A DNA stretch of 59,930 bases, taken from the NCBI GenBank assembly GCA_019925105.1, contig JAHGAU010000050.1, positions 1 to 59,930 on the forward strand, given 5' to 3'. This document shows positions 59,391 through 59,930 of the stretch, piece after piece. The translations under genes were made by a program, and so were the position numbers. Every line of letters begins with the position of its first letter. The stretch's first letter is position 1. The DNA comes from Niebla homalea (lineage: Eukaryota > Ascomycota > Lecanoromycetes > Lecanorales > Ramalinaceae). The notes below the pieces were generated by a model. It did not search any database and had not been told where the DNA came from. It saw only the letters and a list, made by a program, of their open reading frames with translations.

Positions 59391-59930
59391 TATAAGTATT
59401 TATAAGTTAATATATATATAGTTATATACCTTTACTATTTATATTATTAATATAATAAGTAACGTTAATATTACGTAAGCGTTTTATTTACGTTAATAAT
59501 CCGTTTATTTTTATTTATTAATAAAATATATAAGTTTACCTTAATCTTTAAGTAATATAATATACGTATAACGACGTATCGTTAACTTAAATATAAATAT
59601 AATATTAATAATATATATAATAACGTTTTACTTAATTTATTTTTTATAGGATAAATTTTTATACCGGCGGGGCCTTTTACCCTACCGTAAGTATCGTAAT
59701 AAACGATATTTTTCCCGTTACCTTCCCGTAAATATCCTTAACGCCGTTAAACCGTTATTGCTTTAATATATATATAGTTCCCGGATTAACTATAACTTTA
59801 AATAACTTAATAAATACGTAAATATCGGTTAATTAATACGTAATTTATTAAAGCGTAAGCCCGGTACATATAAAAGTATAATAAAATCCTTTAAGATTTT
59901 AAAGTTTCTCGGTTAAATATTAATTAAACG
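59391..59930. mobile_element. Start of another RIP-mutated repeat tract
   Basis: At about 59,390 the composition flips within ~20 bp from ordinary GC to CpA-poor, CpG-retaining AT-rich DNA that continues to the window end. No family is identifiable in 540 bp. The sharp edge suggests the end of a transposon. Confidence 0.5.

Noticed and set aside
1..59930. CRISPR arrays, operons, ribosome binding sites
   Set aside because: The window is eukaryotic (telomere, introns, LTR and LINE retrotransposons). The only regular arrays are simple satellites without spacers.

Overview
This window is the left end of a filamentous ascomycete chromosome. It opens with C-rich telomere repeats (CCCTAA), and about three quarters of it is extremely AT-rich DNA in which CpA/TpG is almost absent while CpG persists, the signature of saturated repeat-induced point mutation (RIP). 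Short spliceosomal introns (49-70 bp, one of 113 bp) in three genes fit a Pezizomycotina fungus. I cannot name the species.

Layout. 1-13,480: telomere, a CCCCTTATAA-type satellite, low-complexity AT repeats, a RIP-destroyed telomere-linked RecQ helicase on the minus strand (about 2,960-4,330, perhaps reaching 6,900), a G-rich TAAAGG array, a truncated Ty3/gypsy element on the minus strand and four copies of a small unclassified repeat. 13,480-24,625: ordinary-GC DNA with decayed sequence, a YncE-like beta-propeller pseudogene, an intact five-exon MFS transporter and a nearly full-length squalene-hopene cyclase (SHC) with one frameshift. 24,627-26,633: a 2.0-kb DNA element with 107/108-bp terminal inverted repeats and a TA target duplication. 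26,636-30,955: ordinary-GC DNA with an intact three-exon cytochrome P450.

30,960-55,280 is one nested transposon block. A Ty1/copia element with 221-bp LTRs and target duplication AACGT was split by a minus-strand LINE, a 307-bp LINE 3' fragment with an 11-bp target duplication, a complete Ty3/gypsy element (473/474-bp LTRs, target duplication TAAAT) and a plus-strand LINE. All were then mutated by RIP. 55,286-59,390 is ordinary-GC DNA with a rhodopsin-like 7TM membrane-protein gene. The last 540 bp enter another RIP-mutated tract.

MFS, SHC and P450 lie within 11 kb and could be a small subtelomeric triterpenoid (hopanoid-type) locus, now interrupted by the inverted-repeat element and with a damaged cyclase; this is inference. 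The most striking structural observation is that the outer ~70-110 bp of several transposons kept the unmutated sequence, while the inner LTR copies and the element bodies are saturated with C-to-T changes. RIP here seems to stop a fixed short distance inside the edge of each repeat.
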